DNA of 64,000 bases from Candidatus Accumulibacter proximus. Lineage in GTDB: Bacteria > Pseudomonadota > Gammaproteobacteria > Burkholderiales > Rhodocyclaceae. The DNA lies in the NCBI GenBank assembly GCA_016709675.1, contig JADJMH010000002.1:248001-312000 (forward strand), written 5' to 3'. Position 1 is the stretch's first letter, and the number at the start of each line of letters is the position of its first letter. The position numbers were made by a program, and so were the translations under genes. Shown one piece after another: positions 28,035-36,417 of the stretch. A model generated the notes under the pieces. That model saw only the letters and a program-made list of their open reading frames with translations. It searched no databases and was not told the DNA's origin.

Positions 28035-29063
28035 ATGAGTTTGCATTTCCTGTTGAAAGCCGAAGCCCGTACCCTGTCCGTGGTTCAGGTTCTGGCCATG
28101 AGTGACGATGACGCTTTTGCCCTGTTCCGCCACCTGCGCTGGGGCGAAGGGGAGGAAGTGGTCTGCCCGCACTGCGGCATGGCGCACCGGCACTACTTCC
28201 GCCCGACCCGCAAGATTTGGCGCTGCGCGGGCTGCCAGGACGATTTCTCCGTCACGTCCGGAACGATCTTCGCCTTCCACAAGCTGCCCCTGCGCCTGTA
28301 CCTAGCGGCGGCGATCCTGTTCACCAACGCCGTGAAGGGCATTTCCGCCCTGCAGGTGGGCCGCGACCTGGGCGTGTCCCACAAGACCGCTTACGTCCTC
28401 CTGCACAAGATACGGGAGAGCCTTCTGGTAGGCCGGGACGAATCCGCTCTGCAGGGCGAGATTCACGTGGACGGGGCCTACGTTGGCGGGACGGTCCGGC
28501 CGGAGAACAAGAAGGAGGACCGGGTCGACCGGCGCCTGGCGGAGAATCAAGACCCGGACAAGCGCTGCATCCTGGTGATGCGCGAGGCCTACACCGAGAC
28601 GGAGGTCGAGGCCGGCAACGCCGGGGCCAGGAAGACGCTGACCTTTATCCTGAAGAACGAGAACCAAGCCGACATCGGCAAGTTGGCGCCGGTCTACATC
28701 GCCAAGGGTGCCGTGATCTGTGCCGACGAATCGGACGCCTATGACCTGCTACCTGCCAAGTACGAAGTCCGCCGGGTGAACCACGGCAAGGCCTACCGCG
28801 CCGATGATGGCACGACCAACAACCTCGCGGAATCGTACTTCTCGCGCTTCCGCCGTTGCCAGATCGGCCAGATCCACAAGGTGGCTCCGAAGTACCTCGA
28901 CAACTACGCCAACGAGATGGCGTACCGGGAAGACACCCGGCGCTGGAGCAACGGCCGGATCTTCCGGGATATCGTCGGCAAGTGCGCCCGGGCCCTGGTG
29001 AGTCGGGACTGGTGCGGGTACTGGCAGGGCAACCACCGGCTGGGGGAAAGCCTGGCGGTGTGA
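28035..29063 (+). CDS. IS1595-family transposase
   Basis: 342 residues. N-terminal zinc ribbon CPHCGMAHRHYFRPTRKIWRCAGC, then the ISXO2-type DDE/DDN core: IHVDGAYVGGTVRPENKKEDRVDRR, VICADESDAYDLL and HGKAYRADDGTTNNLAESYFSRFRRCQIGQIHKV. Appears intact. Confidence 0.94.
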   Translation: MSLHFLLKAEARTLSVVQVLAMSDDDAFALFRHLRWGEGEEVVCPHCGMAHRHYFRPTRKIWRCAGCQDDFSVTSGTIFAFHKLPLRLYLAAAILFTNAVKGISALQVGRDLGVSHKTAYVLLHKIRESLLVGRDESALQGEIHVDGAYVGGTVRPENKKEDRVDRRLAENQDPDKRCILVMREAYTETEVEAGNAGARKTLTFILKNENQADIGKLAPVYIAKGAVICADESDAYDLLPAKYEVRRVNHGKAYRADDGTTNNLAESYFSRFRRCQIGQIHKVAPKYLDNYANEMAYREDTRRWSNGRIFRDIVGKCARALVSRDWCGYWQGNHRLGESLAV

Positions 29064-29068
29064 AGGTG

Positions 29069-29503
29069 TCACGCGACCGCCCAGGTGGTGCCGAGCCCGT
29101 CCCGGCCGGCAGGGATCAGGGTGCCGCTACGCGTCAGGCGATGCACTACCCCAATGGCGTTCTTCCGCATCTGCTCGATCATGACCGTGGTCGGCTCCAG
29201 GCCCTTGCGTGCGGCCAGCGCTTCGCCGATCTGGCGGCTGCTCAGCGCCGCGCCTTGAGCCTCGCGGAAGATGTCGAGAACCATGCGCTGGCATTCACCT
29301 GGTCGGAAAAAGCGGTTCCGAACCCGGTGCGCCTTGGCCCGGATCGTCCGCAGGTCGATTTCCGGGGAAAACAGCCTGAGGGTCGCGTCGAGGTGGGCCA
29401 GATCATCCGCCAGACGCCCCATTTCCTTCTGTTGATGCTCGATCAACCCGGCCAATTCGGCGCGCTTGGTGATCAGGGCCGCAACCACGTGGCTCTCTGC
29501 CAT
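29069..29503 (-). CDS. Passenger gene of the IS1595 element
   Basis: 144 residues, convergent with the transposase and ending 5 bases after it, inside the inverted repeats. MAESHVVAALITKRAELAGLIEHQQKEMGRLADDLAHLDATLRLFSPEIDLRTIRAK suggests an N-terminal coiled coil, followed by RHVR-type basic residues and a winged-helix-like C-terminus (SSRQIGEALAARKGLEPTTVMIEQMRKNAIGVVHRLTRSG). Possibly a DNA-binding regulator; function unproven. Confidence 0.7.
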   Translation of the reverse strand: MAESHVVAALITKRAELAGLIEHQQKEMGRLADDLAHLDATLRLFSPEIDLRTIRAKAHRVRNRFFRPGECQRMVLDIFREAQGAALSSRQIGEALAARKGLEPTTVMIEQMRKNAIGVVHRLTRSGTLIPAGRDGLGTTWAVA

Positions 29504-29655
29504 GGAAAATGCTCCCGTTCGTTGAAAACAGGCGCATTTTCGTCGAGCAGGGGGTCAGGCGCTGGGGGTGGTTGCTCCATAATGCCGTTTAATTGACCCT
29601 GGCCCCTGTGCCCCTTTCTTTGTCCCTTTCTTTGTCCTCTTTGTCCTTTGAATGC

Positions 29656-30342
29656 TCATTGAGAGCCCGCACCTCGCGCGCGGAGGAATGCGTTTGGGTC
29701 ATAGACTCGCTCGAACGCTTCACGCGTGATGCCCTTGGCTTTGTCCAGGATGAGTTTCACCTCATCATCGAGCTCCTGCTCAAACTTGATATAGCTCTCG
29801 TGCATTGGGCCCATGAAGTCAAACGCTGGCGCCTTGGGGTTGCGCTTGTGATAGAGGATATGCCATCGAATCACCATTGCGGTCTTGTATGCGGCAGTGA
29901 CGCGATCGCCCCACATGTTGATGGTGGCAAGGGTTCTCTCTTCGCTTGGGGACGCGGTGCGCTCCTTGTGGAACTCCTCCAGCAATTTTTCGAGGACCCC
30001 ATGCTTGGCATTGAGGCTATCGAGCGTGGAGTGAATCAACTGGTATGAGATGCGCTGCTCACGATTGAGGTGCGAGAAGGCTTCCTTGAAGTACTGCCGG
30101 AAGAACATGTTGTGAATGGGAATTGGGACGGCGGGCTCCATCCCCTTATTGGCATAGATCTGCAGGTGGCGACTGTGCATTACAACGACACCCTGCAACT
30201 GAGCCTCAATATCCTCTAGCTCGGTAAGTAGGCCTGCCTTGAGTTTCCGTGCAGCCCACCAGTCTTTGACGAACGCTGTGCCCTGAGCAAGAAGCCATCC
30301 GAGCGCGACCGAGACCAAGGAGATGAGAACCTTCGCGTCCAT
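29656..30342 (-). CDS. Cassette-encoded membrane-anchored hypothetical protein
   Basis: 228 residues from MDAKVLISLVSVALGWLLAQGTAF at 30342, only 9 bases after the R' box of the intron-split attC. One N-terminal membrane helix is followed by a long charged, mostly helical cytoplasmic domain (KDWWAARKLKAGLLTELEDIEAQLQG). No family recognised. The IS1595 element lies 60 bases downstream, between this gene and attC 3. Confidence 0.65.
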   Translation of the reverse strand: MDAKVLISLVSVALGWLLAQGTAFVKDWWAARKLKAGLLTELEDIEAQLQGVVVMHSRHLQIYANKGMEPAVPIPIHNMFFRQYFKEAFSHLNREQRISYQLIHSTLDSLNAKHGVLEKLLEEFHKERTASPSEERTLATINMWGDRVTAAYKTAMVIRWHILYHKRNPKAPAFDFMGPMHESYIKFEQELDDEVKLILDKAKGITREAFERVYDPNAFLRARGAGSQ

Positions 30343-30399
30343 ATATGTGCTGGCTAACGTCGGGTAGCCGAACACGGTTGCCCGCGCCCGGCCCCCTAA

Positions 30400-30433
30400 G
30401 AACCGTGCTTGCACCTTTCAGCACACACGGCTC
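30400..30433 (-). ncRNA. Group II intron domain V
   Basis: 34-nt hairpin reading GAGCCGTGTGTGCTGAAAGG then TGCAAGCACGGTTC on the minus strand, with the GAGCCGT...ACGGTTC stem typical of catalytic domain V. It precedes domain VI and the intron 3' end at 30359. Confidence 0.88.
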
Positions 30434-30519
30434 AAGCCTCTACAAAGGCATCTTTCGATACCCGGTTTCACAACTTTCATTCGGGCATACTACAGGTTTC
30501 TACGGCAACTGAGATGTTG

Positions 30520-31258
30520 CATCTGAAGGTTGCTTGCGGCATCCGATCCGCCATCCGTCCGTTTCACGATGTGGCGAACACCCCAGGAGTGCTCGTCGTG
30601 ATGGAATTTTGACAGACCGAACACCGACCGTCTTGCCTTTGCCAGACACGGTAAAACTTCCTGCGACCGCACACTGAATACAGCATTTTCTTGCCCCATC
30701 GGGCCTCGAAGTACTGTTCCCATTGGCGGTCATGCGGGTTCGCGTCAGCTTTGATCTTGACATGCCGTCTTATCGGCGTATCCGACTCTAGCAGCAAGGT
30801 AAGTTCCCTTTTCGTTCCATCCTCTTTTTCTTCTGTTGCGGCAAATACCCAGCTTCGGGTGCCTCGGGTCTTGAAGTATCTGTCCTTGACCCACCGAGCA
30901 CCTTTCTCCGGATGCCTTCTTGCCGCCCATCGCCATAGCATTGACCAGACATTGGCATCAATCCGAGCAAAGGTTTTCTTGGCGACGACATGGCTGTGAT
31001 AATTCGCCCATCCCCGCAAAACAGGATTGAGCAGCCTGATCAGATTTGCCTGTTTTGCCGTCTTGTTAGCCTTGATGACTTCACGGATTTTATCAAGATG
31101 CGCTTTGATGTTCGCTTTCGACGGCTTCGTCAGCAGCTTGCCGTTATATTTGCGAATATTCCATCCGAGGAAGTCAAACCCCTCGTTGATGTGCGTTATT
31201 TTGGTCTTTTCGGGCGATAGCACTAATCCGCGTTGCGTCAGAAATTCGACCACCGCGG
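30520..31258 (-). pseudogene. Intron reverse transcriptase/maturase, C-terminal fragment with broken HNH domain
   Basis: Continues the enzyme after the ISL3 insertion: KPAVVEFLTQRGLVLSPEKTKITHINEGFDFLGWNIRKY, the maturase region (NPVLRGWANYHSHVVAKKTFARIDANVWSMLWRWAARRHPEKG) and the start of the HNH endonuclease, VWQRQDGRCSVCQNSITT. The remaining HNH part, RHIVKRTDGGSDAASNLQM, is in another frame, so a small indel near 30600 breaks the nuclease independently of the two insertions. Confidence 0.85.
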
Positions 31259-31266
31259 GCTTAACC

Positions 31267-32723
31267 GGGTTTAGTCCGTTCCGTGTGGAATGGGGAGGAA
31301 ACGGGCGAAGGGAGGGGCGGGCAAATGGGTAAGTTTTCCAGCGACGAGGTAGGCCATGGCGATGAAGTTTTCGACGCGGCGATAGCCGCGGGCGCGGGCT
31401 CTCGCCTCCTGAAGCGCCCGATTCATGGCCTCGACGCGGGCATTGTGTTTGCCGGCCTGGAAGCCATTGAGTACGCCCGGAAGATGCTTGGTGATGGTCC
31501 TGCCGAGGCGCTTGAAGGGTTCGAGTCGGCAGCGACTGGCCCAACTCAGCCAGCGTTTGAAGAGGGGCTTGGCCTCATCAGGCGTCGTGGCCTTGGCATA
31601 GATCGCGCGCAACGCTTCCTTGATGCGCCAAGCGCGTGCGGTCTTGAGATTCGAGCGCTGCAACCAGTGCATGGTCTGGGTTTGCTTGACGGTCCAGTCG
31701 GCGGGTTTCTTTTGCAGGCTCCAGCGGGTGCCCTTGAGTTCGGGTTCACTTTTGACCTCGGCCCGGCGCACCTCGTCCAGCGCCTTGCTGCTCAGAGCGA
31801 CCACGTGAAAGCGGTCAAAGCAGACCGCGGCCCCGGGAAAGTGCTCGGCGGCGCCCGCCTGAAAAGCACCGCTCATGTCCATGCTCAAATCGGTAATCGC
31901 GCTCGGTTGGCCGCCATGCTCGGCGAGATCGCTGGCGAACTTCCCCAGCGTGGCCTTATCTCGACCGGGCGTGGCAAACAGCAGACGTGGCGCATCAAGA
32001 TCATGGAAAACAGCGATGTACGTCTGGCCGCGCTTACTGGCGGTCTCATCGACGCCGACGGCACGAACCTCGGCATGACTCTCCTTGGCGCGCGCCTGCG
32101 CCCATGATGCTCGATGACGCGCCACAGTCTGGGACTGCGAACGCGCAGTACCCGGCCCGCCGCCAGTACCGACATGGTCGGTGCCAGCATCAGCGTCAAC
32201 GCCTCGAACAACAGCGTGAAATGACTCCCTTCGCGCGCCCAGGGCACAGGGATTTGCGTCACCTTGCCACAGTCGGTACAGGCGACTCGCGGTACCTCGG
32301 CATGCAGATGGGCTTCGTACTGAAGAAATCCAGATGCCGCCAGGAGCGCGCCAGCGGTCGTGCAGCGGCTGCGCCGCTGCTCCACAGGCGGGACAGGCAT
32401 GACTGGCCGCGCCGAACTTCACCTGGAAGTCGATCCGTCCAGCCTCCGGTGTAAAGGTCACTTGATCCACCTGCCAAGGCGCGACGAGGCCCAGGGCCTG
32501 GGTGAACAGCGTTTCAATCATGAGGAACCGGTCGGAAGAGGAAAGGCCGCCATTGTCCTCCATGCCGAGGCCGGCAGACTGCCTCCTCGGCAAAGAGGAA
32601 GCGGACGCGAGGGGGAGGCGATGTAAAGGGTCCGGCTACGCCCGGACTGCGTCCGCCCTTGACATCACCTCCCCCTCAAACCACACGCCTCTCGTCCGTT
32701 TCCACACGAAACGGCATAGAGCC
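31267..32723 (-). mobile_element. ISL3-family insertion sequence inside the intron RT gene
   Basis: 1457 bp. Its 24-base ends match at 19 positions (left GGGTTTAGTCCGTTCCGTGT, right reverse complement GGCTCTATGCCGTTTCGTGT). Both sides carry GCTTAACC (31259-31266 and 32724-32731), an 8-bp target duplication. Deleting it joins EREVK to PAVVEF of the reverse transcriptase in frame. Confidence 0.92.
31271..32521 (-). pseudogene. ISL3-family transposase with compensating frameshifts
   Basis: Open frame of 416 codons from MIETLFTQALGLVAPWQVDQVTFTPEAGRIDFQVKFG. The C-terminal DDE half looks intact (VGVDETASKRGQTYIAVFHDL, ITDLSMDMSGAFQAG, AVCFDRFHVVAL, ARVEAMNRALQEARARARGYR). Between about 32340 and 32105 the expected sequence (YEAHLHAEVPRVACTDCGKVTQIPVPWAREGSHFTLLFEAL) is in another frame, so two or more small indels cancel out and leave a garbled zinc-binding/HTH region. 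Probably inactive. Confidence 0.8.
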
Positions 32724-32731
32724 GCTTAACC

Positions 32732-32892
32732 TCACGCTCCAGCCACCCTTTCGAGTGGCCGGTAATGATGAAGTCGTCCGCGTAACGCACCATGTTCATC
32801 TTGAGGCGCGGGCGTTTTGCTTTCGGAAATTTCCCTCTGAGCATTGCCTCGAGGCCATCAAGCGTCATGTTCGCCAACACCGGCGAGATCAC
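32732..32892 (-). pseudogene. Intron reverse transcriptase, central fragment (YADD)
   Basis: Between the two insertions: VISPVLANMTLDGLEAMLRGKFP and MVRYADDFIITGHSKGWLEREVK. It holds the catalytic YADD box of the reverse transcriptase. It joins upstream to GTPQGG (at 35139) and downstream to PAVVEF (at 31258). Confidence 0.9.
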
Positions 32893-32996
32893 GCCACGTA
32901 CACAAAAGATAACTTCGAGTTCGATCGGCAGATTCCCTTTCATCGTTCCGAAACAACACTTGATTTGCGTCGCAGGAGGTAATATGCTTAAGGCAC

Positions 32997-33326
32997 ATGT
33001 CGCGCGCCACCGATTCCGAAAGGGCACAACGGGTGAACAGCGCCTTCGCTCTGCTTGTTCGTGGTCACAGCCTCAGCGAGGCCGCGCAAGTATTGACCGA
33101 ATCATTTGCGTTGTCACGTCGCCAGGCCTATCGCTACCTGCAGGAGGCACAGGAACTCGCGCAGCCGCTGCCGGTTGCCCAACCGACCATTCCCGTCACG
33201 ATCAAAATCCCCGGCGAGGTCGTGGGGGAGTTGCGCGCGTATGCTCAAGAAAGCGGCCGGACGATGGGCGAGATTGTTGGGTGCGCGGTATCGGCGTATC
33301 TGGCCAAGGCACGCCAACATGGTTGA
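32997..33326 (+). CDS. Accessory gene A of the serine-recombinase element
   Basis: 109 residues: MSRATDSERAQRVNSAFALLVRGHSLSEAAQVLTESFALSRRQAYRYLQEAQELAQPL then PVTIKIPGEVVGELRAYAQESGRTMGEIVGCAVSAYLAKARQHG. The first half looks like a helix-turn-helix, the second like a ribbon-helix-helix, so a DNA-binding regulator or directionality factor is plausible. Its stop overlaps the next start (ATGGTTGA). Confidence 0.75.
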   Translation: MSRATDSERAQRVNSAFALLVRGHSLSEAAQVLTESFALSRRQAYRYLQEAQELAQPLPVAQPTIPVTIKIPGEVVGELRAYAQESGRTMGEIVGCAVSAYLAKARQHG

Positions 33327-33594
33327 TCGGCGCCGGCAGGGTCATGACGTGTATCTGGACTATGTCTTTGACCGCCTGCTCGCCGCCAAGCTTGAGCAAG
33401 TCTACGAGATCCTGGTACCGGATCGGGCACGCCGCACGGGGCGGCCGTCCGGGCTGAGCGGAGAGAGCGATGAAGACAGCAGCCATTTACGCCCGCGTGT
33501 CGTCGGCGCAACAGCGCGAGGAGCACACGATTGCCAGCCAGACAGCGGCACTGGTGGCCTTCGCTGCAAGCGAGGACTATTGCGTGCCGGCTGA
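33319..33594 (+). CDS. Accessory gene B of the serine-recombinase element
   Basis: 91 residues. The first part, MVDRRRQGHDVYLDYVFDRLLAAKLEQVYEILVPD, is helical and plausible; the part after about residue 50 overlaps the recombinase gene start at 33470 in another frame and could be fortuitous. Eight-base overlap with gene A implies translational coupling. Function unknown. Confidence 0.6.
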   Translation: MVDRRRQGHDVYLDYVFDRLLAAKLEQVYEILVPDRARRTGRPSGLSGESDEDSSHLRPRVVGATARGAHDCQPDSGTGGLRCKRGLLRAG

Positions 33595-35296
33595 ATGGAT
33601 CTTCGAGGACGAGGGCTACAGCGGGGCGAGCCTGCTGCGGCCAGGGCTGGAGCGGGTACGCGATCTGGCGGCGGGAGGACAGATTGAAGCGGTGCTCGTG
33701 CTCTCGCCTGACCGGCTGAGCCGCAAGTACGCCTATCAGGTCCTGCTCACCGAGGAGTTGGCTCGCCACGGGGTGGCCACCGTTTTCCTGCGGGCCCCGC
33801 GCAGCGAGACCCCGGAAGATCAGTTGCTGCTGCAGTTCCAGGGCATGATCGCCGAATACGAGCGAGCGCAGATCCTGGAGCGCTCGCGCCGCGGCAAGCG
33901 CCACCGCGCCCAACTGGGAGAAGTCAGTGTGTTGAGCGGCGCTCCCTATGGCTACCGCTACGTGCGCAAGAGCGATGAGGCGAACGCAAGCTATGAGGTG
34001 ATCGAGGCGCAAGCCGAGGTGGTGCGCCAAGTCTATGATCTTTATACCGCTGGCGGCTTGTCGATCGGTGCGATCACGCGTTGGCTGAACGAGCAGGAGG
34101 TGCCGACCCGAAAGGAAGGCACCCGCTGGGAACGCTCCACCGTCTGGGCGATGCTTCGCAACCCGGCGTACAAGGGACAGGCTTGCTTCGGCAAGACCCA
34201 GATCGCAGTACGACAGCGCCTCAATCGTCTGGCCCGGCAACGCGGGGGATTGCCGGTACGCAATAGCGCCAGCCTGGAGCGCCCACGCGAGGAATGGCTC
34301 GAAATCGCGGTGCCCGCCCTGATCCATGAGGAGACGTTTGCCCTCGCCGAGGAACGTCTGGTGGTGAACAAGAAGTACGCGGCTCGGCGCACCGTCGAGC
34401 CCAGTCTGCTGCAGGGGCTCGTACACTGCCGCCAGTGTGGCTATGCGCTCTATCGAACCTCGACCCGCAGCACGGCACGCAAGATCTTCTACTACCGCTG
34501 CCTCGGCTCGGATGCCTATCGCTACGACGGCCAGGCCCGCTGTGATCAGCGCCCGATCCGGCTGGACTTGCTGGAAAGCATCGTGTGGGCCGAAGTCCTG
34601 CGCCTGTTGGAGGATCCGGCGCTCATCCAGACCGAGCTGGACCGGCGGCTTGAAGTGGCGCGCCAGACACATCCTGCGCAGCGTCGCCAAGAAACGCTCC
34701 ACCGGGATCTGGCGCGAGTACAAAAGAGCATGGAGCGGCTTCTCACCGCCTATCAGGAGGACTTGCTGTCGTTGGCGGAACTGCGTCGGCGCATGCCCGC
34801 GCTGCGCCAGCGTGAGCTGGCCCTGCACGCCGAAGTCGAGTCGCTCAGCGCCCAGTTCTCCGACCAGGCCGCCTACCTCCGACTGGCGGAAACGCTATCG
34901 GCATTCCTCGGGCGGATGCGGGAAAATGTTCACACCCTCGATATCGCCGAACGTCAGCGTATCGTGCGGCTGCTGGTCAAGGAAGTCGTCGTCGGTTCTG
35001 ACAGCATCACCATTCGCCATTCGATCCCAACCCCCGTTCCATCTTCCGGGAACCCGGATGACTCATCCACTCTGCATCAATCTTCAGGAGGCCAACGTTC
35101 CGCCGCAAGTTATCCTTTGTGTACGAGGAGTGGTAATCCCCCCTTGTGGAGTGCCGGCGTCAGTGGGGAAGCGTTCGTTTTGATACACGAATCCCGCCTT
35201 GAGCCATTTCTTGAGAACCGCCTTGTCCGTTGGGATGTTGGCGATCATCCAGTCGTGGCTGATTTGATCGAAACAGCCTTGGATATCGGCTTCTAG
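33470..35296 (+). CDS. Large serine recombinase (resolvase/integrase)
   Basis: Catalytic domain MKTAAIYARVSSAQQREEHTIASQ (nucleophile Ser), LSPDRLSRKYAYQVLL and GMIAEYERAQILERSRRGK; recombinase domain YGYRYVRKS...GGLSIGAITRWLNEQEVP...STVWAMLRNPAYKGQ; zinc ribbon QGLVHCRQCGYALYR...RCDQRPIRLDLLESIVW; then a coiled coil. About 555 residues lie within the element; there is no stop before the element end at 35137, so the frame runs on 50 codons into antisense intron sequence. The C-terminal tail is therefore host-site derived. Confidence 0.93.
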   Translation: MKTAAIYARVSSAQQREEHTIASQTAALVAFAASEDYCVPAEWIFEDEGYSGASLLRPGLERVRDLAAGGQIEAVLVLSPDRLSRKYAYQVLLTEELARHGVATVFLRAPRSETPEDQLLLQFQGMIAEYERAQILERSRRGKRHRAQLGEVSVLSGAPYGYRYVRKSDEANASYEVIEAQAEVVRQVYDLYTAGGLSIGAITRWLNEQEVPTRKEGTRWERSTVWAMLRNPAYKGQACFGKTQIAVRQRLNRLARQRGGLPVRNSASLERPREEWLEIAVPALIHEETFALAEERLVVNKKYAARRTVEPSLLQGLVHCRQCGYALYRTSTRSTARKIFYYRCLGSDAYRYDGQARCDQRPIRLDLLESIVWAEVLRLLEDPALIQTELDRRLEVARQTHPAQRRQETLHRDLARVQKSMERLLTAYQEDLLSLAELRRRMPALRQRELALHAEVESLSAQFSDQAAYLRLAETLSAFLGRMRENVHTLDIAERQRIVRLLVKEVVVGSDSITIRHSIPTPVPSSGNPDDSSTLHQSSGGQRSAASYPLCTRSGNPPLWSAGVSGEAFVLIHESRLEPFLENRLVRWDVGDHPVVADLIETALDIGF

Positions 35297-35866
35297 CACC
35301 CATTCCGCACTCGCCTTTAGTGCCAAAGAAGTAAAACATTGTGCTCCGGCATCAGCGGTTGAGCGTTGCGGCCGGAATCCGTACGAATTCCGGTCGGCGG
35401 TGGTTTCAGAAATCGGTTCCAGCGCCAGCAGATGGAGCGCTTGCATGGCGCGGCATTTCATGACCGGGATGCCGAGCGGCCTCGTCTTGCCATTTTTCTT
35501 CGGAATCCATACTCTCCGAAGCGGAAGCGGCGAATAACCCCGTCGCTTCAACGACGCCATCGCGTTGATCTTTGCCTCCGGTGTCTTCCAGATGACTTTA
35601 TCGACACCGGGGGTGTTCTTGCCTTTATTTTCAGTCACGCGCTTGACGGCTAATGCCTTGCCGCTGAACGAGTGGGTCAGCAGCCACTGGAGGGCTTTCG
35701 CCTGGTTGTGTCTGCCGGCCTGTGTTGCCTTCACGATACGCGTCTGCAGCCTTCTTACGAAACGTTGAACCTTTACCCAATCGATACTGGGCCACGTCAC
35801 GTCGAAGGGGCACACGCCCGTGTTTCTGCGCTCATCTGCTTTCCCTCCGTTCAGATCGTTATTCAA
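35139..35866 (-). pseudogene. Intron reverse transcriptase, N-terminal fragment
   Basis: Begins MNNDLNGGKADERRNTGVCPFDVTWPSIDWVKVQRFVRRLQTRIVKATQ and continues through GKNTPGVDKVIWKTPEAK, RRVWIPKKNGKTRPLGIPVMKCRAMQAL, RNSYGFRPQRSTADA, EWVLEADIQGCFDQISHDWM and ends at DAGTPQGG where the serine-recombinase element entered. These are RT blocks 0-4 of a group II intron maturase. The three fragments total about 560 residues, a normal length. Confidence 0.92.
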
Positions 35867-36417
35867 ACTCTCTCGTGAAGAGAGACCAAGAGGAAGTCTG
35901 CCCGCTTTCGCGTGGGGTCATGTTTCAACCCCTATCCACCCCATTACAGAGCAGCGTTCGCTTTTTCCTCAATCCTATGCCCGCACAGCCATAAGCAGAC
36001 TTTGCAGTCAGCTGTCCCCGAAGGGAGCAATACGGGGTTTCCACGTTCCACTTGCAAAAGTACATCGGGTTAGGTGCCTGCTGTGGACCGGAAGGCTTAT
36101 GGGTCACGAGGACGTACTATCCAGACGTCACTCCCACCTTCATTACCTTTTGGTTCAAGCGTAGTAGCCACTTCCGCTTGCTATAAATGACGATCCTTAA
36201 CGCAGATTCAAATGTTTTCACCGTACCAATTATCTAGCACTATTCCAGCTGTGGCTGCCAGAGGGATATGCCTCTCACGATTTATCTCCCGCACCTTGCG
36301 GCGCTTCGTTACATTGTCAGAGTCGCTCTTTATTCAGACTCCTAGATTCACCGAGTGACATCGGTGGTTCCCTTCATTTAAGTTGGAACAACTCTTACAA
36401 GCGACTTCGTGTCGCAG
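35867..36417 (-). ncRNA. Group II intron 5' RNA domains (I-IV, before the ORF)
   Basis: Non-coding 550 bases between the inferred intron 5' end and the RT start. CTGCGACACGAAGTCGCTTG at the start can fold (GCGAC/GTCGC), as intron 5' ends do. No protein-like frame. The boundaries are inferred from the attC reconstruction. Confidence 0.65.

Larger units (their letters stand above)
27901..29587 (+). mobile_element. IS1595-family insertion sequence with passenger gene
   Basis: Complete element of about 1.69 kb. Ends are imperfect inverted repeats of about 23 bases: left CGGCATTATGTAGCAGCCAC, right (reverse complement) CGGCATTATGGAGCAACCAC. Both are flanked by the same 8-mer TTTAATTG (27893-27900 and 29588-29595), a target duplication of the length known for IS1595. 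Carries a transposase and an antisense passenger gene. Confidence 0.92.
32893..35137 (+). mobile_element. Compact serine-recombinase element with attP-like ends, inside the intron RT gene
   Basis: About 2.24 kb. Inverted 19-mers lie near both ends: CGTACACAAAAGATAACTT at 32897-32915 and, on the other strand, CGTACACAAAGGATAACTT at 35125-35107 (one mismatch). Bringing the two ends together gives a near-palindrome of about 50 bases with the crossover in a G-rich core, the form of a serine-integrase attP. The insertion splits the RT codons for TPQGG/VISPV with at most a 1-2 base core repeat. Three overlapping genes inside. Confidence 0.8.
30359..36417 (-). mobile_element. Group II intron (HNH-type), interrupted by two younger insertions
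   Basis: Domain V is plain at 30433-30400 (GAGCCGTGTG...GCACGGTTC), followed by domain VI and a 3' end CTACCCGAC at 30359. The 5' end is placed at 36417 (CTGCGACACGAAGTCGC; consensus GTGCG, so the first base is off). Removing the ISL3 element and the serine-recombinase element leaves about 2.35 kb, a normal intron length. The reverse-transcriptase gene is in three pieces. Confidence 0.85.

Noticed and set aside
29615..29655. Short repeats of a CTTTCTTTGTCC-like unit next to the IS1595 element
   Set aside because: Only about three imperfect copies; no function can be assigned.
30696..32730. A possible second, independent reverse transcriptase gene
   Set aside because: The fragments join in frame across the ISL3 target duplication, so they are parts of one intron gene.
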